A stretch of DNA of 64,000 nt from Pseudomonas sp. J452 (GTDB lineage: Bacteria; Pseudomonadota; Gammaproteobacteria; Pseudomonadales; Pseudomonadaceae). The notes below the pieces were generated by a model that saw only the letters and a program-made list of their open reading frames with translations, searched no databases and was not told the DNA's origin. The translations under genes were made by a program, and so were the position numbers. The stretch is taken from assembly GCF_024666525.1 (NCBI RefSeq), contig NZ_CP088294.1, positions 1,674,001 to 1,738,000 of the forward strand, in the 5' to 3' direction. This document shows, piece by piece, positions 43,063 to 59,349 of the stretch (positions are counted from its first letter, which is position 1; every line of letters begins with the position of its first letter).

Positions 43063-44853
43063 TTATGCCGGATTGAGCGGCCAGATCATGGGAATGACCA
43101 GCATGGCAACGCCGACCATGAGGATGTTCAGCGGAATGCCGATGCGCATGAAGTCGCTGAAACGGTAGCCGCCGGCGTTATAGACGAAGGTGTTGGTCTG
43201 GTAGCCAATCGGTGTGGCGAAGCTGACGCTGGCGGCAAACATGACCGCGACCACGAAGGGCCGCGGGTCGAGGCCAAGGCTCTGGGCGATGCCGATGGCC
43301 ACCGGGGTGACCAGCACTGCCACCGCGTTGTTGGACAGTATCTCGGTGAGGATGGTGGTCAGCAAGTAGACGAAGCCGAGCACCAGCAGCGGGCTGGCAT
43401 TGGGTATGGCCGCCATGGTGTGGCTGACGATCAGGTCGATCAGGCCGACCTTGGCCATGGCGATGCTGATGGCGAGCATGCCGAAGATCAGGCTGAGAAT
43501 CTTCCAGTCCACCGCCTTGTAGGCATCCTCCACATCCAGGCAGCGGGTGGCGATCACCACGGCACAGGCGATCATCGCCAGGCCTTCGATGGGCATCAGC
43601 TCGAAGGCCGCCAGCAGCATCACGGCCAGGGTGGCGATGATCGCGATCGGAGCCTTGTCGCGGCGGTAGGCGCGTTCCTGCACGGTATTGAGGCTGATCA
43701 GCTCGCCGTTGTCGGCGAAGCGCTTGATCTGTGCGGGCGTGCCTTCGACCAGCATTACGTCGCCGAACTGCAGCTGCAGTTCGTCGAGGTTGCCCTGGAT
43801 GTTCTCGTCCTGGCGGTGCACGGCGAGCACGGCGATGCCGTAGCGCGCGGTCAGGTCGAGGTCGCGCATCGGCCGGTGACTGTAGCGCGAACCGCGCCCG
43901 ACTATGGCCTCGGCGAGGATCACGTCGTGGCTGCTGACGGTTTCGAAGGCCTCGCCGCGGTTGAAGGTCAGGCGGTTGCTTTCACGCATGTCGACCATGT
44001 CCTTGACCTGGCCGTGCAGCACCAGCAGGTCGCCGGCTTGCAGCTGGGTGTCGCCGGCCGGTTCGGTCAGTTCCTGCTGGTCACGGAAAATCTTCAGCAC
44101 CTGCAGGCCGCTGCCGCCGTTGAGGTGGGCTTCGCTCAGGCTCTTGCCGATCACTGGCGAGTCGTGCGGCACCAGCAGCTCGGTCATGAAGGTGCGACCC
44201 AGATCGGGACGCAGTTGCTTGGACAGGGTGTCGCGATCCGGCAGCAGGCGATTGCTGAACAGCATCAGGTAGACGAAGCCGACCACGCAGAACACCAGCG
44301 CCGCCGGGGTGATTTCGAACATGCCGAAAGGCTCCAGGCCGGCTTTGCGGGCCACGCCATCGACCAGGATGTTGGTCGAGGTGCCGATCATGGTCAGCAT
44401 GCCGCCCAGCACGGTGGCGAAGGACAGCGGAATCAGCAGCTTGGAGGGCGAACTGTTGGCCCGCTTGGCCAGGGCGATCGCTACCGGGGTGAGGATGGCC
44501 ACCACCGGGGTGTTATTAAGGAAGGCGGAAATGACCAAGGCAGTGATCATCAGCCCTGCGAGCATTCGTACCGGGTCATCGCCGACCAGATTACCCAGCC
44601 AGTTACCCAGTGCGTCGATGCAGCCGGTACGTTCCAGCGCGGCGGACAGCACGAACATACAGGCGATGGTGGCGGGAGCCGAGTTGCTCAGCACGCCGAG
44701 CACTTCGCCAGGGGTGAGGACCTGTGACACCAGCAAGGCGGCCACGGCGATGGCCGCAACCACGTCTGGAGTCCACTTCTCGCGGACGAAGGAAACCAGC
44801 AGCCAGACCAGCAGGGCAGCGACGAAAATCAGGGGTAGTGAGTCCCAGGACAT
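43063..44853 (-). CDS. SLC13/DASS-family permease with RCK_C domains
   Basis: The 596-residue membrane protein has the duplicated helix-break motifs SAFLNNTPVVAIL and EILSNNAVAVLV, plus two central TrkA_C-type cytoplasmic domains (about 205-290 and 300-380). This is the YfbS/SLC13-type layout of anion (sulfate, dicarboxylate or similar) transporters. ATG 44853 gives MSWDSLPLIFVAALLVWLLV; an upstream frame to 44913 adds no hydrophobic start. Substrate not determined. Proximity to metY is suggestive of sulfur but not evidence. Confidence 0.87.
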   Translation of the reverse strand: MSWDSLPLIFVAALLVWLLVSFVREKWTPDVVAAIAVAALLVSQVLTPGEVLGVLSNSAPATIACMFVLSAALERTGCIDALGNWLGNLVGDDPVRMLAGLMITALVISAFLNNTPVVAILTPVAIALAKRANSSPSKLLIPLSFATVLGGMLTMIGTSTNILVDGVARKAGLEPFGMFEITPAALVFCVVGFVYLMLFSNRLLPDRDTLSKQLRPDLGRTFMTELLVPHDSPVIGKSLSEAHLNGGSGLQVLKIFRDQQELTEPAGDTQLQAGDLLVLHGQVKDMVDMRESNRLTFNRGEAFETVSSHDVILAEAIVGRGSRYSHRPMRDLDLTARYGIAVLAVHRQDENIQGNLDELQLQFGDVMLVEGTPAQIKRFADNGELISLNTVQERAYRRDKAPIAIIATLAVMLLAAFELMPIEGLAMIACAVVIATRCLDVEDAYKAVDWKILSLIFGMLAISIAMAKVGLIDLIVSHTMAAIPNASPLLVLGFVYLLTTILTEILSNNAVAVLVTPVAIGIAQSLGLDPRPFVVAVMFAASVSFATPIGYQTNTFVYNAGGYRFSDFMRIGIPLNILMVGVAMLVIPMIWPLNPA

Positions 44854-44938
44854 GGGCTTCCTTAAGCGTGCGAATCTCGTATGAGGTATCGGGCACGCGC
44901 TAGGCGGCCGCACAGGGGCGAAAAGATAATGGGCTTCG

Positions 44939-44953
44939 CTTAGATAGTCTAAG
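44939..44953. promoter_or_regulatory. Perfect palindrome in the SLC13/MFS divergent promoter region
   Basis: CTTAGATAGTCTAAG is a perfect 6-3-6 inverted repeat in the AT-rich gap between the divergent genes. On the minus strand a TTAGAC, 17 bases, TTATCT pair overlaps it and could be a weak promoter for the permease. The binding protein is unknown. Confidence 0.35.
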
Positions 44954-45067
44954 AATGTTTAAGCAGGTTTATATGCAATTTAGATTTGTTAGCCAAGCCT
45001 GATCCGCCTGTTGCACCCCGTCGCCCGGGCAACCTACGCTGGGCGCCTTTTTCCGGAGCGCCCATGC

Positions 45068-46333
45068 ATGACTGCTACTGATCGTCCCGCTAATGCCACC
45101 TTGCTACTGCTGGCTTCGCTGTACTGTGCCCAGGGCTTGCCGTCCGGCCTGGTGGCGCATTCGCTGCCGGTGCTGCTGCGCCAGCATGGGGTGGATCTGG
45201 GGCTGATCGGCCTGCTCAAGCTGCTGGCCTTGCCCTGGCTGCTCAAGGTGCTCTGGGCGCCGTGGATCGACCGTATTGGCTCGCAGCGCTTCGGCCACCA
45301 TCGCGGCTGGATTCTGCCCCTGCAGGGCACGGTGATCCTCTGTCTCGCTGGCTTGGCGCTGCTCGCACCGCACTTGCTGTTCGGCAGTGCGTTCTGGTTG
45401 CTGCTCGGCTTGCTGCTGCTGATCAACCTGGCGGCCGCCAGCCAGGACGTGGCCACCGATGGCCTGGCGGTACGCCTGTTGCCGGCGCGCTGGCGCGGCC
45501 TGGGTAACAGCCTGCAGGTGGGCGGCTACAAGGTCGGCATGCTCGCCAGCGGTAGCGGCCTGCTGTTGCTGATCGGCCCGCTGGGCTGGAACCTGAGCAT
45601 CGCCCTGCTGGCCGTGGGCCTGTTGCTGCTGACCCTGCCGATCTGGCGTTTCCGCGAGGCTCAGTTGCTGCCGCGCCACGCAGCTTTGGCCGAGCCGGCC
45701 GGCCCCGGCCTGCTACTGCGCCATTACCGTGGCCTGCTGGCGCAACCGGGCATGCTCGCCTGGTTGCTGGTGGTGCTGACCTTCAAGCTCGGTGATGCCC
45801 TCGGCTCGCCGATGATCAAGCCGATGCTGGTGGACCAGGGCTGGGATACCGCCGCGCTGGGCCAGCTGACCCTGATCAGCAGCCTGGCCGGCATCGGCGG
45901 CGCGCTGCTCGGCGGCCTGTTGTATGCGCGCCTCGGCGCCCTGCGCTCGCTGCTGGCGTTCGGCGCGCTGCAGGCGCTGGGCCTCGCCGGCATGGCGCTG
46001 CTGGTCGGCGCGGGCGGCAAGTCGTTGCTGGTCTATGCGCTGTGCCTGTTTGAGCAGGTGGCCGATGGCATGTCCACCGTCGCCCTGTTCGCCGTGATGA
46101 TGAGCATGTGTCGCCCTGAGCATGAGGGAGCGGACTTCACCCTGCAGGCCAGCACGCAGATTCTGCTGGCTGGCCTGGTGGGTGCCTGCAGCGGGGTGCT
46201 GGCCAAGCTGCTCGGCTATCAGGCACTGTTTGTCGGCGCCGGGGTGCTGGCGGCGGCGATGTTGGGGCTGGTGCTGTGGTACTTCCTGCGGGTCAGGCGA
46301 GAAACTGTCGCGCCGCTGACGACGAGCGGCTGA
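45068..46333 (+). CDS. MFS transporter, AmpG/RhtX-FptX-like
   Basis: The product has 421 residues and about 12 helices. LYCAQGLPSGLVAHSLPVLL, LWAPWIDRIG and NLAAASQDVATDGLAVRLL are the family marks of AmpG and the siderophore permeases RhtX/FptX. ATG 45068 is used; an upstream frame to 45011 lacks support. The length fits RhtX/FptX (about 410) better than AmpG (about 490). No siderophore gene is nearby, so the substrate stays open. Confidence 0.8.
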   Translation: MTATDRPANATLLLLASLYCAQGLPSGLVAHSLPVLLRQHGVDLGLIGLLKLLALPWLLKVLWAPWIDRIGSQRFGHHRGWILPLQGTVILCLAGLALLAPHLLFGSAFWLLLGLLLLINLAAASQDVATDGLAVRLLPARWRGLGNSLQVGGYKVGMLASGSGLLLLIGPLGWNLSIALLAVGLLLLTLPIWRFREAQLLPRHAALAEPAGPGLLLRHYRGLLAQPGMLAWLLVVLTFKLGDALGSPMIKPMLVDQGWDTAALGQLTLISSLAGIGGALLGGLLYARLGALRSLLAFGALQALGLAGMALLVGAGGKSLLVYALCLFEQVADGMSTVALFAVMMSMCRPEHEGADFTLQASTQILLAGLVGACSGVLAKLLGYQALFVGAGVLAAAMLGLVLWYFLRVRRETVAPLTTSG

Positions 46334-46380
46334 TAGGCAGCTGCTTGTTGCGTTCCGCAGGCGTTCGGCGCCGCACTGCG

Positions 46381-47187
46381 CTAGAAATTGAGGGCCTGCT
46401 CGGTTTGTTGCGGAGTCAGGTACTTGAGGTAGATGCCCCTGAGGGTGCCATCCGCTTTCATCTGGTCTACCAGGGCTTTCATGTCCAGGTAGGCCTGTTC
46501 CGAGAAGTGCGCCTTGCTGAGGATCAGGCCGAGGGCAATCGGCGGCTTTTCCGGCTCCCAGTCATGCACGATGACGCTGTCGCTGAGCCCCAGCTCATCC
46601 AGTTCTTTGACGTAGAACACCGGCTGGGAAACGATGAGGCTGACTCGGTTGCCGGCTTTGAGCATGAGGAACAGATTGTGAGCCGTCAGCACTTCATTGA
46701 CTCGGCCTTCGGCGCGAAGCTTGTCGATCAGTTGGTCGAAATAGGCGCCGTGTTTGAACCCACGCACTACTGCGGCTGTGGCGGTTTCGTCCTGTAGCAG
46801 GGTAGCGGCCGTGGTGTATTTGGCATCGGTCACCAAGGCCATGTTCTTCTGCGCGATGTAGGGAATGAAAAAGGCGAACTCATCGCGCTCGGCCGTGCGC
46901 AGGCCGGAGACGCTCATGGGCAGCGAGCCTTCCTCTAGCTCCTTCCAGATCCGCGCGCGCGGCCGCTCGAGGTAGTCGAAGCTGTAACCGCCGCGGTTCT
47001 TCAGCTCATCGACCACGTCCTTGTCGATGCCGGCACCGTTCGAGTAAAGGTAGCCGGCCTCGTAAAAAGCGACCTTATAGGTGCTGTCCAGCAAGTCTGG
47101 CGCGGCGGCCTGGCCCAGGCCTGGCAGCAGGGGCAGGCAGCCGATCAGTAGCCTGAACCAGGTTTGGCGGATTGTCGGGGTAGCCAT
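46381..47187 (-). CDS. Periplasmic solute-binding protein, SBP family 3-like
   Basis: The 268-residue protein has a signal peptide (FRLLIGCLPLLPGLGQAAA). The body FDYLERPRARIWKELEEGSLPMSVSG ... RDEFAFFIPYIAQKNMALVTD is typical of the extracellular binding fold used by many orphan Pseudomonas proteins. No transporter or sensor gene is adjacent, and there is no C-terminal membrane helix. A ligand cannot be named. Confidence 0.8.
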   Translation of the reverse strand: MATPTIRQTWFRLLIGCLPLLPGLGQAAAPDLLDSTYKVAFYEAGYLYSNGAGIDKDVVDELKNRGGYSFDYLERPRARIWKELEEGSLPMSVSGLRTAERDEFAFFIPYIAQKNMALVTDAKYTTAATLLQDETATAAVVRGFKHGAYFDQLIDKLRAEGRVNEVLTAHNLFLMLKAGNRVSLIVSQPVFYVKELDELGLSDSVIVHDWEPEKPPIALGLILSKAHFSEQAYLDMKALVDQMKADGTLRGIYLKYLTPQQTEQALNF

Positions 47188-47295
47188 ACAGGATGCTTCC
47201 TTGGCGTACTCACGGCAGGGCTGCGAGCTACGGGGTGGGCTGCAGTGTAGTTGGCCTGTGTACGTGGCGCGGTGGCTTACGCCTTACCCGCTGCG

Positions 47296-48801
<1,506 letters not shown>

Positions 48802-48844
48802 TCACGGAGCGTCCAGCCGGCCAGTCCGCCTGACCGGCACGTGG

Positions 48845-52201
<3,357 letters not shown>

Positions 52202-52296
52202 GGTCGCTTCGGGCGGCTCGGAAAATGATGCGGCTAATGATATGCCAGGCGGGCAGTCGCGTGGCGTGCGCGACTGCCAGATTGCCGGTCAAATGC

Positions 52297-54045
<1,749 letters not shown>

Positions 54046-54130
54046 GGGCGTACTCCGGGCGAATGGGCGGGGCGCCGCTGCTATGCAGAGGTCATGCCGG
54101 ATTCTAACCCGTGGCTTTGTCAGCCTGTCA

Positions 54131-54156
54131 AAAGAAAAGCCCCGCCTGGGCGGGGC
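54131..54156 (-). terminator. Rho-independent terminator downstream of the acyl-CoA dehydrogenase
   Basis: On the minus strand GCCCCGCC, loop CA, GGCGGGGC is followed by TTTTCTTT. The 54160-54387 stretch before it holds only repeats (see 54243-54330). Confidence 0.85.
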
Positions 54157-54242
54157 CTATTCTTACCTGGCAAATCAGCGGGTTAGATGCGGCCGGCGGA
54201 GCTTGTCACGGCGCAGGGGGATGACGCGCAGCGCTGCAAGTC

Positions 54243-54330
54243 TCCCCTCTCCCACTTGTGGGAGAGGGGTTGGGGGAGGGGGCTTGGTCAAACCCTCTCC
54301 CCAGCCCTCTCCCGTAAACGGGAGAGGGGG
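54243..54330. repeat. Paired CCCTCTCCC REP units next to an element end
   Basis: CCTCTCCCACTTGTGGGAGAG and CCTCTCCCGTAAACGGGAG sit in mirror orientation with short arms between them, like the pair at 4286. Bases 54387 downward read GCGCCTGTTTACGATCTGAT on the minus strand, directly after the dehydrogenase TAA, and match the ends of the elements at 14297 and 15702. The other end of this copy was not found. Confidence 0.8.
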
Positions 54331-54387
54331 CAAAAGCGTGCCGCCACTCGCCATTCAGACGCTGCCGATCAGATCGTAAACAGGCGC

Positions 54388-56190
54388 TTAGAACCAGGCG
54401 TCCTGCATGCCCAGGCAGGTATCGTCGCGCGCCTCGAGAATCGCCAGGTCGTGGTGGCAGCTCGGCACTTCCCAGGTCAGGAAGTAGCGCGCGGCCTGCA
54501 ACTTGCCCTGGTAGAAGTCGACATCGGCGGCGTTGCCGCGCGCCAGGCCCTCTTCGGCACGGATCGCCTGCTCCAGCCAGCGCCAGCCGATCACCGTGTG
54601 GCCGAACACCTTGAGGTACAGCGCCGAGTTGGCCAGGCCCTGGTTGACCTTGCCGGCCATCAGGTCGCCGAGCAGTGCCAGGGTCACCGTTTGCAGGCGC
54701 GCCAGCAATTGCTCCAGCGGCTGGCGCAGGGCGTTGAGCGATGTGTACTCGGTGGCGCGCTGGCAGGTGCCGTGGATCAGCTTGAGCAACTGTTTGAGTG
54801 CCGCTCCGCCATTCATCGACACCTTGCGCCCGAGCAGGTCGAGCGACTGGATGCCGTGGGTGCCTTCGTGGATCGGATTGAGGCGGTTGTCGCGGTAGTA
54901 CTGCTCCACCGGGTATTCGCGGGTGTAGCCGTGACCGCCGAGGATCTGGATGGCCAGTTCGTTGGCCTTCAGGCAGAACTCCGAGGGCCAGGATTTGACA
55001 ATCGGGGTGAGCAGGTCGAGCAGCTCCAGGGCGGTCTTGCGCTGCTCCTCGGTTTCCAGGGTCTGGGTGTCGTCGAACAGCCGGGCGGCATACAGGCCGA
55101 GGTCGAAAGCGCCTTCGACATAGGCCTTCTGGGTCAGCAGCATACGCCGCACGTCGGCGTGTTCGATGATCGAAACCTGCTGCGAAGCCGGGTCCTTGCC
55201 ATCCGGATGGCGGCCCTGCGGGCGGTTGCGCGCGTAGTCCAGCGAGTACAGGTAGCCGGCATAGCCGAGCATGATGGCGCCCATGCCGACGCCGATGCGC
55301 GCCTCGTTCATCATCTGGAACATGTAGCTCAGGCCGTGGTGCGGTTTGCCCACCAGGTAGCCGACGCAATCGTCGTTATCGCCGAAGTTCAGCGCGGTGG
55401 AGGTAGTGCCGCGCCAGCCCATCTTGTGGAACAGGCCGGCCAGCAGGGCGTCGTTGCGCTGGCCCAGGCTGCCGTCGTCGTTGACCAGGAACTTCGGCAC
55501 GATGAACAGGCTGATGCCTTTCACTCCGGGCGGCGCGTCCGGCAGCTTGGCCAGCACCATGTGCACGATGTTCTCCGAGATCGGCTGGTCGCCGCCGGAG
55601 ATGAAGATCTTGTTGCCCTTGATCCGGTAGCTGCCATCGGCGTGCGGCTCGGCCTTGCTGCGGATGTCCGACAGCGAGGAGCCGGCGTGCGGCTCGGTCA
55701 GGGCCATGGTGCCGAAGAAGCGGCCGTCGATGATCGGCTGCAGGTATTTGCGCTGCTGCTCGTCATTGCCGAAGGCTTCGATCAGGTTGGCCACGCCCAT
55801 GGTCAGCATCGAGTAGGAGCTGGTGGCGATGTTGGCCGACTGGAAGTGGGCGAAACAGGCCTGCGACAGCAGGTTGGGCAGCTGCATGCCGCCGTGCTCG
55901 AAGTCGCGGGTGGCGTTGAGGAAACCCGCCTCGTGGAAGGCGCGCAGGGCCGGCTCGACTTCCGGGATCAGCACCGCGGCGCCGTCCACGTACTGCGGCT
56001 CGTGCTCGTCGTTCTTGCGGTTGTGCGGGGCGAACAGCTCTTCGGCGATGCCGCGGGCGGTGCCGATGGCGGCATCGAAGGTCTCGCGGTTGTGCTCGGC
56101 GAAACGTTCGCGCTGGATCAGGGCTTCGGCATCGAGTACTTCGTAGAGCTCGAAGGCCAGGTTGCGGGAACTGAGCAGAGTCTCGGACAT
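54388..56190 (-). CDS. Acyl-CoA dehydrogenase, long-form
   Basis: The 600-residue protein has the FAD-binding TEPHAGSSLSDIRSKAEP, the C-terminal domain motif QILGGHGYTREYPVEQYYRDNRLNPIHEGT with the catalytic Glu region, and an extra C-terminal domain (about 450-600). That extended layout is found in long-chain or DmdC-like (methylmercaptopropionyl-CoA) dehydrogenases. Substrate unknown; several paralogues usually exist in Pseudomonas. It starts at ATG 56190 with the repeat-bearing gap 56191-56400 upstream. Confidence 0.88.
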   Translation of the reverse strand: MSETLLSSRNLAFELYEVLDAEALIQRERFAEHNRETFDAAIGTARGIAEELFAPHNRKNDEHEPQYVDGAAVLIPEVEPALRAFHEAGFLNATRDFEHGGMQLPNLLSQACFAHFQSANIATSSYSMLTMGVANLIEAFGNDEQQRKYLQPIIDGRFFGTMALTEPHAGSSLSDIRSKAEPHADGSYRIKGNKIFISGGDQPISENIVHMVLAKLPDAPPGVKGISLFIVPKFLVNDDGSLGQRNDALLAGLFHKMGWRGTTSTALNFGDNDDCVGYLVGKPHHGLSYMFQMMNEARIGVGMGAIMLGYAGYLYSLDYARNRPQGRHPDGKDPASQQVSIIEHADVRRMLLTQKAYVEGAFDLGLYAARLFDDTQTLETEEQRKTALELLDLLTPIVKSWPSEFCLKANELAIQILGGHGYTREYPVEQYYRDNRLNPIHEGTHGIQSLDLLGRKVSMNGGAALKQLLKLIHGTCQRATEYTSLNALRQPLEQLLARLQTVTLALLGDLMAGKVNQGLANSALYLKVFGHTVIGWRWLEQAIRAEEGLARGNAADVDFYQGKLQAARYFLTWEVPSCHHDLAILEARDDTCLGMQDAWF

Positions 56191-56294
56191 GGGGCGTGCC
56201 TCCAGTGGAATGGCTGGAGTCTAGGTCGGTGAATGAAGGCTGCCTAGCAACATCCATAAGCGTGATAAAGCGATAGAACTTGGCGCTTTCTCCT

Positions 56295-56332
56295 CCCCTC
56301 TCCCATTCATGGGAGAGGGGGCGGGGGAGAGG
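56295..56332. repeat. CCCTCTCCC-family REP unit
   Basis: CCCCTCTCCCATTCATGGGA forms a palindrome with GAGAGGGG, followed by CGGGGGAGAGGG. It lies between divergent genes, 105 bases from the dehydrogenase start and 69 from rlmJ. Confidence 0.85.
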
Positions 56333-56400
56333 GTGTTGCCCCGTGCCATGCGTCGTGGCGGGCATCCGGGCTACAATCCGCGCCTCGCGAGGATTTTTCC

Positions 56401-57240
56401 ATGAACTACCGTCACGCCTTCCACGCCGGCAACCATGCCGACGTGCTCAAGCACATCACCCTGAGCCGCCTCATCGCCCTGCTGTCACGCAAGGAGGCGC
56501 CGTTCGTCTGCCTCGACAGCCATGCCGGCGTCGGTCTGTATGACCTCAAGGGCGACCAGGCCAGCCGCACCGGAGAATGGCTGGAAGGCATCGCCCGCCT
56601 GTGGGATGCGCCGGACCTGCCCGAACTGACCGCCGACTACTTCGGCGTGTTGCGTGCGCTCAACCCGGATGACCAGCTGCGCTACTACCCCGGCTCGCCC
56701 GAACTGGCGCGCCAGCTGACGCGTATGCAGGACCGCGTGCTGCTCAATGAGAAACACCCGGAAGATGGCCAGTTGCTGAAAGACAACATGCGCGGCGACC
56801 GCCGCGTGGCCGTGCACCTGGGCGAAGGCTGGCATGTGCCGCGCGCCCTGCTGCCGGTCGCGGAAAAGCGCGCCCTGCTGCTGATCGACCCGCCGTTCGA
56901 GCAGGCCGACGAACTGGAGCGCTGCATCACCGCGTTGAACGAAACCATTAGTCGCATGCGCCAGACCGTGGTGGCGATCTGGTACCCGATCAAGGACGAG
57001 CGTCAGCTCAAGCGTTTCTACCAGAGCCTGGAGAAATCCAGCGCGCCCAAGCTGCTGCGCGTCGAACTGTTCGTCCACAGTCCGGACGACGCCATCCGCC
57101 TCTCCGGCTCCGGCCTGGCCATCGCCAACCCGCCATGGGGCCTGGAAGAGGAGCTGAAGCAGCTGCTGCCCTGGCTGGCGAGCAAGCTGGCGCAGAGCAA
57201 GGGTGACTGGCGAGTGGATTGGTTGGTGCAGGAGAAGTAA
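56401..57240 (+). CDS. rlmJ: 23S rRNA (adenine-N6) methyltransferase RlmJ
   Basis: The 279-residue protein starts MNYRHAFHAGNHADVLKHIT, the RlmJ signature. The SAM-binding part has CLDSHAGVGLYDL, and the amino-methyltransferase motif IV is DPPFE at about residues 163-167. It methylates A2030 of 23S rRNA. GCGAGGA precedes the ATG at good distance. It converges with the next gene across a hairpin. Confidence 0.95.
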   Translation: MNYRHAFHAGNHADVLKHITLSRLIALLSRKEAPFVCLDSHAGVGLYDLKGDQASRTGEWLEGIARLWDAPDLPELTADYFGVLRALNPDDQLRYYPGSPELARQLTRMQDRVLLNEKHPEDGQLLKDNMRGDRRVAVHLGEGWHVPRALLPVAEKRALLLIDPPFEQADELERCITALNETISRMRQTVVAIWYPIKDERQLKRFYQSLEKSSAPKLLRVELFVHSPDDAIRLSGSGLAIANPPWGLEEELKQLLPWLASKLAQSKGDWRVDWLVQEK

Positions 57241-57267
57241 GCGGCACGGGGCCTGGCCCCGTGCCGC
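57241..57267. terminator. GC-rich hairpin between convergent genes
   Basis: GCGGCACGGGGC, loop CTG, GCCCCGTGCCGC forms a perfect 12-bp stem right after the rlmJ stop. There is no T-tract on either strand, so it is a likely shared transcript end rather than a classic intrinsic terminator. Confidence 0.55.
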
Positions 57268-57279
57268 TCGGGGCATGCA

Positions 57280-57939
57280 TTACTCGGCGTTGCCGTTGAC
57301 CGTTATGCTCACCTGATCGCCCGGGTTGACCTGCAGGCCGGCTTGCTTGCAGTCGAACAGGCTGGCACTGCTGCGGCGGATCAGACTCTGGCCGCTGGTG
57401 CGGTTCAGGCAGGTGTAGCTCTTCACCGCGACCCCGCTGGTGGTCACGCCCAGCGGTGTTTCCAGGTTGTAGCTGAGCTGGCCGCGCAACGCCGGGGCGC
57501 CGCCCTCGCAGTGCTGTTCGAAGCTGGCATTCAGCGCCGTCACCACACCATCGCTGCCATAGGTCACTTCGAAGATATCGAAACGGCCGGTCAACTTGCT
57601 GCAGCCGCGGCCGTTGCCCTCGAAGTCCAGTCCGGGCTTGTCCGCGTCCTTGAAACCGGCGCGCATGGCCCCGTTATAGCTGCCAGGTTGGAGTACGACG
57701 TTATTGGGGGCTAGCATAATCAGGGTCCACCAATCGCTGCCACTGGTGATATTCAGCTTGATGCCATTGGGATGAAGCTTGCTGAATTGGAAGACGGCGT
57801 TGGCATCGGTATAGAGGTAGTTCTGGCCTTGGCCGACGAAATCGCCGGCATCGCTTCTCAGGATCAGGCGGGTGTCGGCGCTGGCGATGCAGCTGGCGGC
57901 CAGCAGCAGGCCGGCAACCAGAGGTTTGAATGCGTTCAT
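57280..57939 (-). CDS. Secreted protein of unknown function
   Basis: The 219-residue protein starts at ATG 57939 (AAGGGACA upstream), giving signal peptide FKPLVAGLLLAASCIASA. The mature part (DTRLILRSDAGDFVGQGQNY ... WWTLIMLAPNNVVLQPGSYNGAM ... GRFDIFEV) is beta-rich with four Cys that could pair. A related family may be a secreted beta-sandwich, but I do not recognise it. No operon partner. Confidence 0.75.
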   Translation of the reverse strand: MNAFKPLVAGLLLAASCIASADTRLILRSDAGDFVGQGQNYLYTDANAVFQFSKLHPNGIKLNITSGSDWWTLIMLAPNNVVLQPGSYNGAMRAGFKDADKPGLDFEGNGRGCSKLTGRFDIFEVTYGSDGVVTALNASFEQHCEGGAPALRGQLSYNLETPLGVTTSGVAVKSYTCLNRTSGQSLIRRSSASLFDCKQAGLQVNPGDQVSITVNGNAE

Positions 57940-58092
57940 GCAATGTCCCTTTGCGGGTTGAGAGGATAGACGGTGGGGCTTCCCGACTCCTTTCTGAAGA
58001 GCCCGCACCGCAGCCAGCTTAGTCGCTCTTTTTCAAACGGCCTGCGAGGCAGTCCGCAAGGTTTGGCTAAGTGCCACTGGGTGTGCAAACTG

Positions 58093-59349
58093 CTATTTGC
58101 CGCGCTGACGCGGGTCGACGTAGTAGCTCAGCTGCTGGCGCGGATTGAGGTATTCGAGTGCTGCCACCGGTAGCTGCGCGGGGCGCAGGCTGCGGGCGAT
58201 GGCCAGGTTGGGTTCTTCTTCGAGGTTGACGATCAGCGCCTCTTCCTTGGGGATCTTGGGCTCGAAGAGGATCAGCGTCGGCTTCAGCGGCAGGCTCGGG
58301 TGCATGCCCAGCACCAGGGCGTAACGCTCGTCCTCCAACTGCACCAGGCTGCCCGGCGGGTAGACACCCATGCTGCGGATAAAGGCCTTCAGTGCCACCT
58401 CGTCGAAGCGCTCGCGCTGCTGCTTGAACATCTTCACCAGGGCCTCATGGGGGCTGATGGCGTCGCGCGGGTTGAGCGGGTTGCACAGGTTGTCGAAGTG
58501 GTTGGTGATGCACACCACCCGGCTCAAGCGGCCAATCGCCGCTTCGCGCAGGCCGCGTGGGTAGCCACTGCCATCACAGTGTTCATGGTGCTCGTGGATG
58601 ATCCGTAGCACCTCGTCGTCGAGCATCAGCTGCTGGCCACGGCGCAGGCCGAACTCGCAGTGCAGCTGGAACAGTTGCTGCTCGGGACGGGTCAGCGGTT
58701 CGGCCTTGAGCAGCACCTTGCTCGGCACTTCCATCTTGCCGATGTCGTGCAGCAGCGCGCCGAGGCCCAGGCTGTGGCAGGCCTCGCTGTCGTAGCCGAG
58801 CTGGCGCCCGAGCATCACCGACAGCACCGTGACGTTGAGCAGATGCGAGTAAGCATCGTCGGCGGCCTTGCCATTGATGCTGTGCAGGGCCGCGCCGTCT
58901 TCGCCAAGCAGCGCCGCGACCAGCTCGCGGACCACTTCGCCGGCCTGCTTGAGCGCCTCTTCCGGTTGGTTGCGCAGGGTCTGGCTGAGCGTCTTGACCC
59001 GCTGGCTGGCCTGGACAAAGGTGCGGTCCACTTCGGCCAGGCGCTTGCGCAGCACGCCGAGCTTGGCGGCGCGGGCCTGGCGGGCGAGTTCCGCAGGGTC
59101 GGGTTTGGCCTGTTCGACGGGCTCGGGTGCAGGCTCGGCGACCAGTTCCAGTGGCGCGCAATCGCTGCGCGCCGGGTCATAGCGCAGGCGTTGCAGCCCC
59201 AGGGCGCGCAGGGCCTTGAGCTGTGCTTCGTCCTTGATCTTGAAGTTGCTGAAGGTGAAATCGTGCTCCCACCAGCCGAGCTCGAGCTGCACATACAGGC
59301 CGATGCGCAGTTGCTCGGGGGTGATGTAGACGGCGGGGGCTGCGGGCAT
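58093..59349 (-). CDS. HD-GYP cyclic-di-GMP phosphodiesterase with DUF3391
   Basis: The 418-residue protein has an N-terminal DUF3391 domain (YITPEQLRIGLYVQLELGWWEHDF), a charged linker (about 75-95), then the HD-GYP core: LLHDIGKMEVP, IIHEHHEHCDGSGYPRGL and ITNHFDNL. All metal ligands and the GYP motif are present, so the enzyme should be active in breaking down cyclic-di-GMP. That would lower signal to MshE, though no direct link is shown. Confidence 0.9.
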   Translation of the reverse strand: MPAAPAVYITPEQLRIGLYVQLELGWWEHDFTFSNFKIKDEAQLKALRALGLQRLRYDPARSDCAPLELVAEPAPEPVEQAKPDPAELARQARAAKLGVLRKRLAEVDRTFVQASQRVKTLSQTLRNQPEEALKQAGEVVRELVAALLGEDGAALHSINGKAADDAYSHLLNVTVLSVMLGRQLGYDSEACHSLGLGALLHDIGKMEVPSKVLLKAEPLTRPEQQLFQLHCEFGLRRGQQLMLDDEVLRIIHEHHEHCDGSGYPRGLREAAIGRLSRVVCITNHFDNLCNPLNPRDAISPHEALVKMFKQQRERFDEVALKAFIRSMGVYPPGSLVQLEDERYALVLGMHPSLPLKPTLILFEPKIPKEEALIVNLEEEPNLAIARSLRPAQLPVAALEYLNPRQQLSYYVDPRQRGK

